Part shown: in pieces, positions 8,266-16,688 of the stretch
Numbering within the stretch: position 1 is the first letter of the stretch
How the letters are laid out: every line of letters begins with the position of its first letter
Assembly: GCA_009698815.1 (NCBI GenBank)
Contig: WLPJ01000003.1
Coordinates: forward strand, 1 to 64,000
Origin: Actinomycetota bacterium
GTDB taxonomy: Bacteria; Actinomycetota; Actinomycetes; Nanopelagicales; Nanopelagicaceae
Reading direction: 5' to 3'
DNA length: 64,000 nucleotides
Position numbers and translations under genes: made by a program
The notes under the pieces: model-generated
Database searches by the model: none
The model's input: the letters and a program-made list of their open reading frames with translations, nothing else
What the model was told of the DNA's origin: nothing

Positions 8266-9111
8266 TTATGGCTTCAATACTGGAGCGCCTGCATCAGTGG
8301 CGAGCCACTTATCAGTAATCGCAGCCAATGTGCCATCTGAAGTTATTGCATCAACAGCGCCAGAAACACATGTTGTGATCTTGCTGCCCTTTGAAAGCAA
8401 GAGACCAAATTGATCGCCTGCACCAGTTGATGGAAGCTGACCAACAATTAAGCCATCTGTTACTTCGACTCCTGAAAGATAGAAGGCAGTAGGTAGGTCA
8501 ACAACTAGACCATCAATCTGACCATTCTTTAGTGCAGTGACAGCAGCAGCGTTGTCATTAAATACCTGTGGCTTTATGCCAATTTGGTTTTCAATTGCAT
8601 CAAGTGATGTTGTGCCAACTGCCGCACCGAGCTTTGCGTTCTTAAGGTCTGCGATAGATGTCTTTCCGGCGATCTTGCTGCCTTTGTAAGAAACGATCGC
8701 TTGTGGAGCTGTGTAATAAGGTGATGAGAAATCAACTGCAGTCTTTCTCTCATCTGTGATTGAAAATTGTTGCAAGTTGAAGTCGAAGTTCTTTTCTCCA
8801 GGTGTTACAGCGCCATCAAATGTCGTACGAACCCAGACAACCTCATCGTTTGAGAATCCAAGTTGCTTAGCAACTGCATAAGCAACTGCTCCTTCAAAGC
8901 CTTCACCTGATTCTGGTTTGTCATCAATAATCCATGGATAGTACGCAGGCTCGCCAGTTGCGATTGTTAGCTTGCCATCTGTAACTGTTGCAAGATCAGC
9001 CTTCTCGCATGAGGCAGATGCAACTTCAGTTGAATCTGATTTTGAACATGCAGTTAATCCAAATGCCAGAGCAAGTGATACTGCGAATATAAGTGACTTC
9101 TTTTTCTGCAC
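8266..9111 (-). CDS. ABC transporter substrate-binding lipoprotein (SBP family 3)
   Basis: A secreted binding protein that delivers ligand to the adjacent permease. I place the start at GTG 9111, not the longer TTG at 9138: GTG is preceded by AAGGGAG at good distance and gives a proper lipoprotein signal peptide, KKK followed by a hydrophobic stretch and the lipobox LTAC. The mature part has the family 3 pattern (LTIATGEPAYYPW, FDFNLQQFSITDERK, VDFSSPYY, GAAVGTT), as in binding proteins for polar amino acids. The conserved Arg of DERK normally binds the ligand carboxylate, so an acidic sugar derivative is conceivable. The ligand is unknown. Confidence 0.9.
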   Translation of the reverse strand: MQKKKSLIFAVSLALAFGLTACSKSDSTEVASASCEKADLATVTDGKLTIATGEPAYYPWIIDDKPESGEGFEGAVAYAVAKQLGFSNDEVVWVRTTFDGAVTPGEKNFDFNLQQFSITDERKTAVDFSSPYYTAPQAIVSYKGSKIAGKTSIADLKNAKLGAAVGTTSLDAIENQIGIKPQVFNDNAAAVTALKNGQIDGLVVDLPTAFYLSGVEVTDGLIVGQLPSTGAGDQFGLLLSKGSKITTCVSGAVDAITSDGTLAAITDKWLATDAGAPVLKP

Positions 9112-9194
9112 GTTGTCTCCCTTTCGTGGAGTTAGCAATACTCGTAAAGGCTAATAAAGGCAGACCCTGGTGTCTACTTGCGAAGGTTTTGCGT

Positions 9195-9980
9195 TTAAGC
9201 GTAAGAGTCCCAGTCTCCGCCGCTCAAAATGCCGCCGTCTATCACAATGGACTGCCCGGTGATGTAAGAAGAGGCATCGGTTGCCAAGAAAATAACTGAA
9301 CCAATTATTTCATCAGGATTTGAGAGGCGACCAATTGGAGTGGTCTCATCAAACCATTTTGAGCGATGTGGCTCGCCCCAAAGCGATTTGGTGAAATCTG
9401 TCTTAATTACTGAGGGCTCGATGCAATTCACTCGAATCTTATCCTTCGCCCATTCACGAGCAGTACTGCGAGTTATCGAAGATACCGCCGCCTTAGTGGC
9501 TGCATATACAGAGATGGTGTTAAAGCTATAACGGGCGCTGAGTGAACTCATATTTACGATTGCTCCGCCACCGGCAGCTTTCATAATTGGGTGTGCTGCT
9601 TGGGAAATAAAATATATTGCTTTCATGTTTACGGAGACAATTGCATCAAAGTCATCTTCAGTAACTTCAGAAATAGGTTTGCGACGATTAATCCCAGCGG
9701 TGTTAATTACTATGTCGAGGCCGCCCATAAGTTGATTAGCCTCTGAAACTACTCTGGCACATTCAGCCGGGTCAGATAAATCTGCCGCTATTGAAAAAGC
9801 TTTACCTGATTGAGTTGTGATCGCCTTTCGCACTTCATCAAGTCGTTCCTGATTAAGATCTTGAATTGTTACATCTGCTCCTCGTTCGGCGAAAGCTTTC
9901 GAAATCAGCGTTCCGAGTGATCCAGCACCACCAGTGATAAGAGTGCGTTTGCCCTGCAAAGAAAATAACGGATCAAACAT
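9195..9980 (-). CDS. SDR family oxidoreductase (gluconate 5-dehydrogenase-like)
   Basis: A 261-residue classical short-chain dehydrogenase. The cofactor motif is TGGAGSLG (16-23), NTAG lies near 91-94, and the catalytic Ser and YAATK follow in the middle of the protein; the C terminus has GQSIVIDGG. Such enzymes oxidise or reduce a sugar acid or polyol hydroxyl with NAD(P). The start is ATG 9980 with AAGGAG nearby, 10 bases after the putative lactonase gene. In context it would act next on the acid made by the lactonase, perhaps D-apionate or a similar aldonate; that is inference. The known D-apionate oxidoisomerase (ApnO) is from a different family and is absent here. Confidence 0.85.
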   Translation of the reverse strand: MFDPLFSLQGKRTLITGGAGSLGTLISKAFAERGADVTIQDLNQERLDEVRKAITTQSGKAFSIAADLSDPAECARVVSEANQLMGGLDIVINTAGINRRKPISEVTEDDFDAIVSVNMKAIYFISQAAHPIMKAAGGGAIVNMSSLSARYSFNTISVYAATKAAVSSITRSTAREWAKDKIRVNCIEPSVIKTDFTKSLWGEPHRSKWFDETTPIGRLSNPDEIIGSVIFLATDASSYITGQSIVIDGGILSGGDWDSYA

Positions 9981-9990
9981 TTACGACTCC

Positions 9991-11730
9991 TTATATATCC
10001 AAATAAGTGGTACTCGTGGGTGGAAGTACTACTGGAGTTAATCCTATTCCTTCAAAATAAACCTGCTGTGTTTCGCTACTAAAATTGGCCAAAATTAACC
10101 GAGTTGTTTCAGAATTCCTGAGAATCAACGAATCAACTACTTCTGGAGCACTAGAAGAAGATTTCCTGCAGATTGAAAAACCTTTGAGCGCTGCAAATAA
10201 ATTCCATACGGGGAATGCTTCGCCAGATTCGCTTGGGAAATTTACCGAATCCTTACTTCCTGATTTACTTTCTCTTATCCCCCGCCAGCCAACACTCTCA
10301 AAGTAAGTCGCCGAATTGATGGAGTTGGATTGCGCTAAATACTTAATTGAGATTGCAGTCCAAGCTTCGTTAAACCAAGTTCTCTGGCGGCTATCTACCG
10401 AAGCTGGCAGCGCAGTGTTGCTGACATCCTTATCGGGCTGCGTTGCATTTGGGTTGAATCTGGGACGGAGTGTGATTGGTCCAACGCTAACTCCCTTTGA
10501 ACCTGCAATTCGTGCAGCATTTAGAGCGATTACTTCTTGCGTTGCCAAATTCTGAATTAACGTTCGATCATCAAAGGAATGGACCTGGGGATTTAGTGAA
10601 AAGTTAATCTGATCAATGCCTGGTACAACTGCTGAACCTCTATTTATCTCAGTGAAATACAGATCAGTTCCAGCAGAAATTATCTGCTGTGGACCTAACA
10701 ACTCACGAGCCGCGGCAACAAATTCGGCGGGTGTTACCTTATGAGTCTTTGAAAATATCAACAAATTTCTGACTAGCGCTGTTAACTCTTCATGGCTGTG
10801 AAGAAACTCTGTAATTTGATTTACTGACGTTGCTTTTAGAGCTAGATCAAGTTTTAGCCCTAATTTTTTAGATAATTTCACCGCGCCAGTAAAATTTGCT
10901 TTTGATGCTTCATCTAGATCTAAATTAAGCCTCAGGTGACCAATTCCAATTTCGTTAAACTCATCATGATCACTCTCAGAGTATTCTTCAGCAATATTTA
11001 GCCCAATGTCGGGCAGGCTAGCTTCTGAGTCAGAAACACTTATGGTGACTTTGCTCTGCGTCAGTTTTTGCACCTTGGATGCCTGGCCGCTTAAAGAGAT
11101 AGTGAACTCTTGCTCTATCTGATCGCCTTTAGAGACTTTAACCGGAAATGGGAGTTCAATCGGGGTGCAGTAGGTTTTGTAGGAAGCATCACTCCAGTTA
11201 CGGTGATCTTCCGTTTCGAAAACCTCTCCTTTGAATTTAACTTCAAGAGTTTGTCCATTATTTAAAGTGTGCGATATCCCCGAGAGATTCTTAAATGGTT
11301 GGCTAGGAGAGATATCATTTGGAAACTCTGAAATTATTTTTGTTCCACCAGAAAGTATTAATTTACAAGATTTTCCAGCCAAGTTTGCAATTGGATGCAG
11401 CAGACAAAGGCCAAGTCGGTTTCGCATAAAATCAGCGGTAGACGAGCCACTGAACCCATACTTTATCTCTCCTGCCGAACTGCCGACTATTTGTAATTTT
11501 GCGTGAAAGTTTTCAGCATCGTTGCTCCCACGAAGTTCAAGATCAGCAGAGAAGTGATCATCTGCAACATTCCATTTTTCTTCCAAGATTTCAAATGGTC
11601 GAGAGGTCCAATTGATATCTTGAAAGACCAGATAGATCCTACGTATTGCTTCTTCTTCACCCAACCGAATATTCCACAAACTTCCATCTGAATATTCCAG
11701 AGTTAATGGACCAGCGATTAGTTTCTTCAT
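9991..11730 (-). CDS. apnL: probable D-apionate lactonase-like protein
   Basis: A 579-residue protein with no signal peptide. I recognise the N-terminal pattern (AGPLTLEY about 6-13, RIYLVFQDINW about 31-41, NRLGLCLLHP 104-113, HRNWSDASYKTYCTP 176-190) as that of the large family that includes D-apionate lactonase, which opens D-apionolactone to D-apionate. This is from memory, not a search. An older annotation would call it hypothetical or glycosidase-like; the later part resembles a barrel. Support comes from the next gene upstream, 5 bases away, which looks like D-apiose dehydrogenase, the enzyme that makes the lactone. AT-rich codon use is slightly stronger than in neighbours. Confidence 0.62.
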   Translation of the reverse strand: MKKLIAGPLTLEYSDGSLWNIRLGEEEAIRRIYLVFQDINWTSRPFEILEEKWNVADDHFSADLELRGSNDAENFHAKLQIVGSSAGEIKYGFSGSSTADFMRNRLGLCLLHPIANLAGKSCKLILSGGTKIISEFPNDISPSQPFKNLSGISHTLNNGQTLEVKFKGEVFETEDHRNWSDASYKTYCTPIELPFPVKVSKGDQIEQEFTISLSGQASKVQKLTQSKVTISVSDSEASLPDIGLNIAEEYSESDHDEFNEIGIGHLRLNLDLDEASKANFTGAVKLSKKLGLKLDLALKATSVNQITEFLHSHEELTALVRNLLIFSKTHKVTPAEFVAAARELLGPQQIISAGTDLYFTEINRGSAVVPGIDQINFSLNPQVHSFDDRTLIQNLATQEVIALNAARIAGSKGVSVGPITLRPRFNPNATQPDKDVSNTALPASVDSRQRTWFNEAWTAISIKYLAQSNSINSATYFESVGWRGIRESKSGSKDSVNFPSESGEAFPVWNLFAALKGFSICRKSSSSAPEVVDSLILRNSETTRLILANFSSETQQVYFEGIGLTPVVLPPTSTTYLDI

Positions 11731-11735
11731 AACTT

Positions 11736-12770
11736 CTATTTAAGTAGAGAGCCGACAATGAATACTTGGCCACTTTTAATTGATTCGTATGCACCTAAAG
11801 TTATATCTAGTAATTTGAGAGTATCTTCACCACTTGTTTCAGGCGTCTTGGCATTTCTTATACAATCAACCCAATGTTTATTTACGTTAACGACGCTGTC
11901 CTGTATTCCATTCCAAGGTTCTGATGTCCAGCCATGATCTGGAATCTCAATAACTTCATTGGTAACTGAAGTGCCAGAAACGACTTGCAAGTGGTAATCG
12001 GCAGAGAGTGTGATTGCACCTTTTGTACCTTCAATAATCACAAAGGTTTGTGGGTATGTGCTGTGATCAGACCTTGTTTCATAACTCGCATCAACGATGC
12101 ATGTGGCATCTTCCATATGCATAAGAATTGTCGCTGAGTCTTCGCCCTTAATAATTGGATTTACTCGATGAGCAGAAGTAAAAATTGTGTTTGGTTCGCC
12201 AATAAAATATCTTGCTAAATCAAATAGATGAACTGCCACATCTACGATAATCATTCGCTCGCTCTCGACCAGCCAAGACTGAGCTGAATAAACATCATGT
12301 GCGGTGCGAAAGCAGATCCGTCCAAAGAATGGTCGGCCAATTGCACCGCTATCGATAATCTCTTTTATCTTGCGCATGGGAGTTTGAAAACGAAAGTTCT
12401 CGTGCACCATGAAGGGCAAGTTCTTATCTGACATAGCCTTAACCATTGCTTTGGCATCTGCCATTTCCCACGCCAGTGGCTTCTGACAGATTGCTGCGAC
12501 GCCATTCTTTGCCGCAAGTTCAACCATCATCTTGTGAGTTGGCGGCGTTGTAGCGATATCTACAAAGTCTAATTTTTCATTTGCAAATAACTCTTCAGCG
12601 CTGGAATAAGCCGTACCGCCAAAAGTGGCAGCTGCTGCTTTAGCCTTTTCAAAATCAACATCGCAAGTTGCAACTAGTTCAACATCCGGGTTTTGACTCC
12701 ATGCATGCAAATGGTTTTGAGCAAAGAAGCCACAACCGATTAGCGCATATCTAAATTTTTGCTGAGTCAC
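11736..12770 (-). CDS. apsD: Gfo/Idh/MocA oxidoreductase, probable D-apiose dehydrogenase
   Basis: A 344-residue NAD(P)-dependent sugar dehydrogenase. The Rossmann turn is GCGFFA (12-17), the substrate Lys lies in QKP (96-98, normally EKP), and the C-terminal domain carries D177-x3-H181-x2-D184. The stretch VHENFRFQTPMR (122-133) and the ending with ETSGED match my memory of D-apiose dehydrogenase, which oxidises the branched pentose D-apiose to D-apionolactone. Other sugars, such as inositols or hexoses, are possible for the superfamily. It overlaps the sulfurtransferase stop codon by ATGA and is followed 5 bases later by the lactonase-like gene, a natural dehydrogenase-lactonase pair. Confidence 0.7.
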   Translation of the reverse strand: MTQQKFRYALIGCGFFAQNHLHAWSQNPDVELVATCDVDFEKAKAAAATFGGTAYSSAEELFANEKLDFVDIATTPPTHKMMVELAAKNGVAAICQKPLAWEMADAKAMVKAMSDKNLPFMVHENFRFQTPMRKIKEIIDSGAIGRPFFGRICFRTAHDVYSAQSWLVESERMIIVDVAVHLFDLARYFIGEPNTIFTSAHRVNPIIKGEDSATILMHMEDATCIVDASYETRSDHSTYPQTFVIIEGTKGAITLSADYHLQVVSGTSVTNEVIEIPDHGWTSEPWNGIQDSVVNVNKHWVDCIRNAKTPETSGEDTLKLLDITLGAYESIKSGQVFIVGSLLK

Positions 12771-13615
12771 AGCGCTATCTCCCGTTTAGGATCTGTAATC
12801 CACTCACTCCAAGAGCCTATATACATCTTGCAATCGTCAAAGCCGGCATGCTTCATAGCCAGAACATTCTGAGCCGCCGTAATTCCAGAACCACAATAGA
12901 AAATCGTCTTAGATGGGGCAACGCTGCCAATTAGATTTGCATAATGTTCTTTAAGTTCAACAGTGGAACGGAAGTGACCTTCCTTCGTTAAAGTCTGGGC
13001 GCGATCTGCCAATCCCGCACCTGCGATGTGGCCACGAACTGGGTCGTAATACTTTCCTCCACCGTGATAGCCCTCTGCCCCGCGCGAATCAAATACGCAG
13101 TGGTCCGGATCGTTACGAACGGCATCGACTTCATCAACTGAGGCAAATAGCTCTTCGCGAATATTTGGAACAAAATCAGATGGAGCTATCTTGCGTACAT
13201 CCTGATTTACTTCACGGCCTTCACCTTGCCAGCTCTTAATTCCACCATCTAATACTGCTACTTGATCATGTCCCATCCAGCGAAACATTAGCCAAAGACG
13301 TGATGCTGCCATAAGGCCAGATTCTGCGTCATAACAAATGACTTGAGTTTGATTCGTGACTCCCCAATTTGAAAGTATCTTTACAAAATCTTCTGATTTA
13401 GGAAATGGTCGTCGTCCAGTTTTTCCTAGAATAATTTCGCCTGATAAGTGCTTGGAAACATCGGCATGGATAGCGCCAGGGATATGTGAGTCTTGATAAA
13501 CCTTTTCTCCCCAGGATTCATCATCTAAAGAAAAGCGCACATCGATAATTAAAAAATCGAGGTTATCTAAATTTCGCGCAAGATCCTCTGTTGAAATAAG
13601 TGTTGTATAAGTCAT
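12767..13615 (-). CDS. sseA: sulfurtransferase, 3-mercaptopyruvate type (two rhodanese domains)
   Basis: A 282-residue protein with an inactive N-terminal rhodanese domain and an active C-terminal one. The active-site loop is CGSGITA with Cys241, the pattern of 3-mercaptopyruvate sulfurtransferases rather than the CRKG loop of thiosulfate sulfurtransferases. DSRGAEGYHG (176-185) and GHIAGA (195-200) are the usual flanking rhodanese motifs. It is the first gene of the minus-strand catabolic block, divergent from ilvD, and its stop overlaps the apsD-like start, so the two are cotranslated. Whether it belongs to the pathway, for example in methylthio-sulfur handling, or is a hitchhiking housekeeping gene is unclear. 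Confidence 0.88.
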   Translation of the reverse strand: MTYTTLISTEDLARNLDNLDFLIIDVRFSLDDESWGEKVYQDSHIPGAIHADVSKHLSGEIILGKTGRRPFPKSEDFVKILSNWGVTNQTQVICYDAESGLMAASRLWLMFRWMGHDQVAVLDGGIKSWQGEGREVNQDVRKIAPSDFVPNIREELFASVDEVDAVRNDPDHCVFDSRGAEGYHGGGKYYDPVRGHIAGAGLADRAQTLTKEGHFRSTVELKEHYANLIGSVAPSKTIFYCGSGITAAQNVLAMKHAGFDDCKMYIGSWSEWITDPKREIAL

Positions 13616-13627
13616 TACATCTCACTC

Positions 13628-13656
13628 TTCACAAGGCTTTGGGGTGTCGTTAGAGT
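13628..13656 (+). promoter_or_regulatory. promoter for a leaderless ilvD transcript
   Basis: A -35-like TTCACA (13628-13633) and a -10-like TAGAGT (13651-13656) are separated by exactly 17 bases. Counting six bases from the -10 puts the transcription start on the G of the ilvD GTG at 13663. No Shine-Dalgarno sequence precedes that codon, so the message would be leaderless. Confidence 0.6.
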
Positions 13657-13662
13657 ACTACA

Positions 13663-15348
13663 GTGAATATGACGCCGCGAAGTTCTTTGGTAACCCAGGG
13701 ACGCGACCGAAGTCCCAACCGCGCAATGTTGCGAGCACTCGGTATGCAAGGTGATGATTTCACCAAACCACAGATTGGTATTGCCTCTTCTTACAACACA
13801 ATTACCCCTTGCAATATGTCACTACGCACTGTTGCCGAAAATGTTGCATCTGGCGTTAGAGCCAATGGTGGTTTCCCGATGGAATTTGGAACTATCACCG
13901 TTTCTGATGTCATTTCCATGGGTCATGAAGGTATGCATTTTTCACTAGTTAGTCGCGAAGTTATTGCAGATTCAGTTGAAACTGTTATGCAAGCCGAACG
14001 CTTAGATGCAATGGTTACTCTCGCAGGTTGTGACAAGAGTATTCCGGCGATGTTAATGGCGGCGGCACGAATTGATGTCCCCAGCATTCTTATGTATGCG
14101 GGCTCACTACTTCCTGGCAAAACCAAGCTGGAAGATGGAACTGAGATAAAAGTAAACATCGTGACATCTTTCGAAGCAGTCGGTGCTAACGCTCGCGGAC
14201 TCATGTCAGATGAAGATTTAGATCGAATTGAGAAGGCTGCATGCCCAAGTGCTGGAACTTGTGGCGGTATGTACACCGCAAACACTATGGCTAGTGCATC
14301 CGAAGCAATGGGAATGTCACTTCCTGGATCATCGTCTCCTTCTGCGGTAGACAACCGACGTGCACCCCTGGCCCAATTAGCGGGCGAGGCAGTTATTAAC
14401 ATGCTGAAACAAGGAATTACAACAAGTGACATCATCACCAAAAAATCTTTAGAAAATGCCATCACTGTGGTCATGGCCCTTGGTGGTTCGACAAACGCAG
14501 TCCTGCACTTGCCTGCGATCGCTCACGAACTCGGAATTGATTTGAATCTATCGGATTTCAAACGTATAGCAGCGCGCGTTCCACTGCTTGCTGACTTAAA
14601 ACCATTCGGTGAATACGTAATGTTTGATATGGATAAAGTTGGTGGAGTTCCAGTAGTAATGAAGATTTTGCTCGATGAAGGTCTGCTCCACGGAGATTGC
14701 ATGACTGTCACCGGCAAGACGGTTGCAGAGAATTTGAAAGATATTGCGCCACCAGCTGCAGATGGAAAAGTTATTTATCCCGCTAATAAACCATTTGGTA
14801 AAAATGGCGGAATCACAATCCTTGAAGGCTCACTAGCACCAGAGGGTGCAGTAGTAAAAAACGCTGGTGTTGAAGTTGAAATTTTTCAGGGTGCTGCCCG
14901 GGTATTTAATCGAGAAGAATCTGCGATGGAAGCACTTTCTGATGGAACGATTCAGAAAGGTGATGTAGTTGTTATCGCCTACGAAGGTCCGAAAGGCGGA
15001 CCAGGAATGCGCGAGATGCTGATGATTACTAGCGCGATAAAGGGCGCAGGGTTAGGTAAAGATGTTTTGTTGATTACCGATGGCAGATTCTCCGGTGGCA
15101 CAACTGGACTATGTGTTGGACATGTTTGTCCAGAAGCTACTGACGGCGGACCTATCGGATTGATCAAAGATGGTGATCAAATTCGAATAGATATTCCGGC
15201 AGGAAAATTGGAGCTATTGGTTTCTGATTCTGAACTGGCAAAACGTAAAAAGGAGTTTGTGAGCCTTCCGCCGCGTTATACCAAAGGCGTGCTGGCTAAA
15301 TACGCGAAATTGGTTGGTTCTGCGACTCATGGGGCTGTTTGCTCTTAA
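13663..15348 (+). CDS. ilvD: dihydroxy-acid dehydratase
   Basis: A 561-residue IlvD, which dehydrates 2,3-dihydroxyisovalerate and its homologue in valine/isoleucine synthesis. Cluster cysteines are Cys50 (ITPCN), Cys123 (AGCDKS) and Cys194 or Cys200 ([16 protein letters not shown]). The N-terminal block with [11 protein letters not shown] and [22 protein letters not shown] is standard IlvD. GTG at 13663 or ATG at 13669 may start it; the promoter position favours the GTG. Some IlvD/Edd relatives dehydrate sugar acids, and this gene lies beside a sugar-acid cluster, but its sequence looks like ordinary IlvD and it is on the opposite strand. Confidence 0.95.
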   Translation: MNMTPRSSLVTQGRDRSPNRAMLRALGMQGDDFTKPQIGIASSYNTITPCNMSLRTVAENVASGVRANGGFPMEFGTITVSDVISMGHEGMHFSLVSREVIADSVETVMQAERLDAMVTLAGCDKSIPAMLMAAARIDVPSILMYAGSLLPGKTKLEDGTEIKVNIVTSFEAVGANARGLMSDEDLDRIEKAACPSAGTCGGMYTANTMASASEAMGMSLPGSSSPSAVDNRRAPLAQLAGEAVINMLKQGITTSDIITKKSLENAITVVMALGGSTNAVLHLPAIAHELGIDLNLSDFKRIAARVPLLADLKPFGEYVMFDMDKVGGVPVVMKILLDEGLLHGDCMTVTGKTVAENLKDIAPPAADGKVIYPANKPFGKNGGITILEGSLAPEGAVVKNAGVEVEIFQGAARVFNREESAMEALSDGTIQKGDVVVIAYEGPKGGPGMREMLMITSAIKGAGLGKDVLLITDGRFSGGTTGLCVGHVCPEATDGGPIGLIKDGDQIRIDIPAGKLELLVSDSELAKRKKEFVSLPPRYTKGVLAKYAKLVGSATHGAVCS

Positions 15349-15407
15349 ATATTGCGGGAAATTAATCCCCCACTTACCCTTCGGCATTACTCAAAAGGGT
15401 GGTCGAA

Positions 15408-15893
15408 ATGAAGTACAAGTCAGTAAAAGGTTTACTCACGAAAGATGAGTCACTCATCCCTGTAACTTTCATCGATAAGTTAGAGGATATTTTGCATGGC
15501 TTCCTCGGAATAGTTTTGTTTGTGATTTCCGTCTTGGCCGCTGGTTACAGTCTGCAGCGCCTGATCGAAACTCGACCATTTTTCCCAATCGGAATGATCC
15601 AAGCAATTAACGACATTCTCTTTGTTGTAATCATCCTAGAGATTATGCGCACCGTAATCGTGCGCTTTACTGATGGTATTTTCCAACTGGATAACTTCTT
15701 AATCATCGGAGTTATCGCAGCAGTACGTCACATTCTTACTGTTGGTGCGTCTCTTACGATGGAAAAAGAAAAGACAACTGAGTATTTCAATCGTGCGCTC
15801 ACTGAAATGGGCGTAAATACCGGAATCGTTTTGGCTCTTGTATTCGCTTTGTTCTTATCCCGTGCTGCGCGCAAACCAGGGGCAAACAAGTAA
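15408..15893 (+). CDS. PsiE-family membrane protein
   Basis: A protein of about 161 residues with four predicted membrane segments and a charged N terminus, matching the PsiE (phosphate-starvation-inducible) family. Typical features are a conserved RLIE after the first helix, an ILEIMRTVIVRF stretch, and FLIIGVIAAVRHIL. Function is not known for the family. I prefer ATG 15408, which has AGGGTGG at suitable distance, over GTG 15399, which would overlap that site. It stands alone between ilvD and tRNA-Tyr. I see no Pho box upstream. Confidence 0.85.
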   Translation: MKYKSVKGLLTKDESLIPVTFIDKLEDILHGFLGIVLFVISVLAAGYSLQRLIETRPFFPIGMIQAINDILFVVIILEIMRTVIVRFTDGIFQLDNFLIIGVIAAVRHILTVGASLTMEKEKTTEYFNRALTEMGVNTGIVLALVFALFLSRAARKPGANK

Positions 15894-15919
15894 TTAGAGG
15901 ATTTTAATTTAAGTCTTAC

Positions 15920-16004
15920 TGGTGGCGGGTGAAGGATTTGAACCTTCGAAGGCAGAGCCGGGGGATTTACAGTCCCCTCCCATTGGCCGCTCGGGCAACC
16001 CGCC
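15920..16004 (-). tRNA. tRNA-Tyr (anticodon GTA)
   Basis: A class II tRNA on the minus strand: acceptor GGCGGGT/ACCCGCC, anticodon stem GGGGA with loop CTGTAAA and partner TCCCC, a long variable arm, and T arm GAAGG-TTCAAAT-CCTTC. The anticodon GTA reads tyrosine. The 3' CCA is encoded (15920-15922), unlike in the tRNA-Thr of this window. Confidence 0.97.
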
Positions 16005-16070
16005 AGGGTCATTCTTTTACGGCGGGCGCTAGATTACCTTAATTTATTTGCCATAGGTAATCGGCTATTT

Positions 16071-16586
16071 TCACTGCCTTTTCCAGATAAAAAAGAGCAA
16101 TAAACCTCCGCCAACAACCAGTGTCGCGCTAATAATTAAGTAAATAGATAATTTATTTTCAGAGCCAGTTAATGAAGAATATTCTTCTGAAGGATTAACA
16201 TCCTCAGCAGCCACTGCTTTAGATGAAACCGTAAATTCGTAATTACCGGTAATTACATGTCCATCGGCGGCAACGGCGCGATAACTAACTTTAAACAGGC
16301 CTATCTCTACTTTTGGCGATAGCTCTGATGTTAATACTGAACCTGAAACTAGAGGTTTTGTAAGGGCCAATTCTGACCCAGCTTGATCTACTACTGAGAT
16401 TGAATTTGAATCACCGATGTCGATTAGTTCTTCCGCAAAAGTGATGGAAATTACCGAAGGTAGCACTTCTAATATCGCATTTTCTTCAGGGTTCGCACTA
16501 ACAATGACGGTATGCGCAGAGGCTGATGAGTAAATTTGAGGTATTGCTAACAGCGACGCGATCAGCAGTAATTTAGGCGCCCTCAT
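16071..16586 (-). CDS. CopC-domain protein, membrane anchored
   Basis: A 171-residue exported protein. A signal peptide covers residues 1-24, with cleavage after SASA, leaving His25 at the mature N terminus, the usual first copper ligand in CopC. The domain contains SANPEENAILEVLP and VVAADGHVITGNYEF-like CopC motifs (the real string is YRAVAADGHVITGNYEF). A C-terminal membrane helix follows (about 147-168) with a short basic tail. CopC carries copper in the periplasm, often with CopD; no CopD domain or neighbour is seen here. It is monocistronic, 66 bases from the tRNA-Tyr 5' end. Confidence 0.85.
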   Translation of the reverse strand: MRAPKLLLIASLLAIPQIYSSASAHTVIVSANPEENAILEVLPSVISITFAEELIDIGDSNSISVVDQAGSELALTKPLVSGSVLTSELSPKVEIGLFKVSYRAVAADGHVITGNYEFTVSSKAVAAEDVNPSEEYSSLTGSENKLSIYLIISATLVVGGGLLLFFIWKRQ

Positions 16587-16688
16587 GATTGAAGTGTATC
16601 CGCGCTTAACTTCATTAATTACACGAGGCGCGATAACCTTGTCTCATACAGGGTTATTTCATACCCGTTTGTTTAAGGAGGGCCAACC

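Noticed and set aside
13923-14474. 183-codon minus-strand ORF opposite ilvD
   Set aside because: Antisense shadow of a conserved gene with no ribosome site and no recognisable domain.
13663-15348. IlvD as a sugar-acid dehydratase belonging to the apiose-like cluster
   Set aside because: It is on the opposite strand with its own promoter, and its sequence matches ordinary dihydroxy-acid dehydratase.
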